From Adineta vaga (Eukaryota; Rotifera), in NCBI GenBank assembly GCA_021613535.1, contig CP075494.1, forward strand, positions 7,192,001 through 7,256,000: a stretch of DNA of 64,000 nt, in the 5' to 3' direction. The notes under the pieces were generated by a model, which did no database searches, was not told the DNA's origin, and saw only the letters and a program-made list of their open reading frames with translations. Positions 62,129 to 64,000 of the stretch are shown piece by piece (position 1 is the stretch's first letter; every line of letters begins with the position of its first letter). The position numbers and the translations under genes were made by a program.

Positions 62129-64000
62129 ATGGGTATACAAAAGAATAAAACTCATGATCCATATGGTGCTGATGATGAAGATTTAAATAATCTTGAACAA
62201 TTATCTGCACCAGTGAAAAATATCGAGGTAAAGTCTAGATGAAATTTGATTGTTTTTTTTCTTCAAATTGATTGATCTCATAGGATAAATGGAAACTTGT
62301 TCCAGCTTTTTTAAAAATCAAAGGTCTTGTCAAACAACATTTGGATTCATTCGATTATTTTGTTAATACTGAAGTAAGTAATTACTAGAGTTTGATTTCT
62401 AAATCAAAGTTTTATTATTATAGATTAAAAAAATTATGGAAGCAAATCAAGAAATTCTCATCGAATCAGATCCTTCATTTTATATGAGGTTAGGAAATTT
62501 ATTCAATAAATAAAAGATTCTATTTGTACTTTTTATATTAGATATTTAAATATAGAAATTCTTTCACCATGTATTGAAGAAGGTTTTAATATTGTTCGAC
62601 CCATTACTCCTCATGAAGTATTATATTTTCATATTTTTTATTAACATAATATATGTTTATTTTTAGTGTCGTCTTCGTGATATGTCATATTCTGCTCCAA
62701 TCTCTGTTGATATTGAATATACTCGAGGAAATGAACGTGTTATACGGAAAGGTTTAATCATTGGAAGGTAAATTCATTTATTTCAAATCTAATGTACTTT
62801 TGATTGATGAATTTTAGATTACCAATTATGTTACGAAGTTGTAAATGTGTTCTCTATCAAAAAAATGAAGCAGAAATGGCTAAAATGAAAGAATGTCCAC
62901 TTGATCCAGGTGGCTATTTTATTACACGAGGTTAGAAGAATTTTTTCATTGATAAAATTAATCTTTGAAAATATTGCATTAGGAACCGAACGAGTTATTT
63001 TAATTCAAGAACAAATCTCAAAAAATCGAATGTTGATTGAAAAAGATTCAAAAGATCGTTTTCAATGTACTGTAACAAGGTATTTACGAAGTTTAATCTT
63101 ATTCATCATGAATCTACTCTATCTTTTACTATTTAGTACAACACAACAAACCAAAACCAAAACAGGTGTTTATGAAAGCAAAGGACGATATTTCTTAGCC
63201 CATAACAGTCTTACTGATGTAAGAAGTCATACATTTTCAAATACAAAATGATTTTTTTTCTCATGTATTCAAATTAGGATATTCCCATTGTCATCATATT
63301 TAAAGCATATGGAATTCAATCAGATCAAGAAATTGCAGAACTAGTCGGTTTTGAAGATGATATTTTGAATTGTTTTTCTGCATCAATTGAAGAATGTCAT
63401 CGATTAGGAATATTTACACAAATACAAGTAAAATGTTCTATATTCACTTGTTTATAATTTGTACATCTACTTCTTCAGGCATTGAAATACATTTCAACAA
63501 AAATGAAAAATTCATCGAAACAATATGCATCAAGTCAACCAACACGTCGTAATCGAACTGATGAAGCACGTGAATTACTAGCACAAATTATATTAGCTCA
63601 TGTACCAGTAAGTTAAAAAGTTGTTTAAAACGGAATACTTGTTCGTTTTCGTTTCCCCTTCTTATCAGAGGTTATTGAATATGATTATAAATTAAAAGCT
63701 GTCTATACTGCTTCAATGGTACGACGTGTTATTCAAGCTCAATTAGGTCTTGTCAATATGGATGATCGAGATTATTATGGAAATAAACGATTAGAATTAG
63801 CTGGACAATTAATTGCGATTCTTTTTGAAGATCTTTTTAAAAGATTTAATACAGAAGTGAGTTGTGAAAAAAATGAATGATGAGTTGAGAAAATATTCAA
63901 ATGATATTTTTAGTTACAAAAAATTGCTAATAAAACAATTCCACGTCAACGAGCACAACAATTTGATGTGGCAAAACATATTCGTCCTGATATAATTACG
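62129..64000 (+). CDS. POLR3B: RNA polymerase III second-largest subunit (5' part)
   Basis: Twelve exons are visible (62129-62227, 62284-62373, 62424-62488, 62542-62617, 62667-62767, 62818-62930, 62983-63079, 63137-63218, 63278-63427, 63479-63607, 63671-63856, 63914-64000). They give about 425 residues of an expected 1130 or so, and the gene continues past the window. Family blocks include [89 protein letters not shown] and [16 protein letters not shown]. The acceptor at 63671 must be the second of two overlapping AGs to keep frame. No break is seen in the visible part. Confidence 0.97.

Overview
The window looks like nuclear DNA of a small, AT-rich invertebrate. Nearly every gene is split by short GT-AG introns, mostly about 50-60 nt. 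The products are metazoan (innexin, DYRK2, SKP2, ATG14, LAMP, amidated neuropeptides), and spacing is compact with head-to-tail runs and short divergent promoters. This fits a rotifer, probably a bdelloid, but that assignment is inference; no ribosomal or other diagnostic marker is present. Exon models were built by eye from splice motifs, reading-frame continuity and remembered family signatures. Spans given are first to last coding base.

Left part (1-24 kb): an intronless aquaporin (+); a ten-exon DYRK2-type kinase (-); a precursor with nine related amidated peptides of the form xLPxEAxLL-amide (-); a C22orf39/UPF0545-like gene (-); two tandem SKP2-like F-box/LRR genes (-). These are followed by a head-to-tail plus-strand run of four genes: an unidentified acidic nuclear-type protein, a TREX-type 3' exonuclease, nicotinamide phosphoribosyltransferase and aminoacylase-1.

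Middle (24-41 kb): serine palmitoyltransferase subunit 2 (-) diverges from NOL6/Nrap (+), a pre-rRNA processing factor. One NOL6 intron carries a complete, uninterrupted 540-codon ORF on the same strand (coiled coil plus probable beta-propeller). Then come a protein disulfide isomerase (-), a LAMP-like lysosomal protein with an apparent 1-nt frameshift (+), a BTB protein (-) and a divergent unknown gene (+).

Right part (41-64 kb): a gene-poor stretch with one putative tiny membrane protein; an innexin with a His/Gln-rich tail (+); an unrecognised disordered protein (-); and a plus-strand run of a SERTA-like protein, phosphatidylserine decarboxylase, ATG14/Barkor and PREB/SEC12. The last three all act in ER or membrane biogenesis and autophagosome initiation. 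A 4.5-kb gene-poor block follows with a diverged duplication. After it come a second secreted peptide precursor (+), a short protein resembling only the N-terminal module of MEPCE (-), and the 5' part of POLR3B (+), which runs off the end.

Most plus-strand genes have a 3' splice acceptor without an obvious partner 0-65 nt upstream of the start codon. That is what 5'-UTR introns or spliced-leader trans-splicing would leave. No rRNA, tRNA, CRISPR array or intact transposon was recognised.
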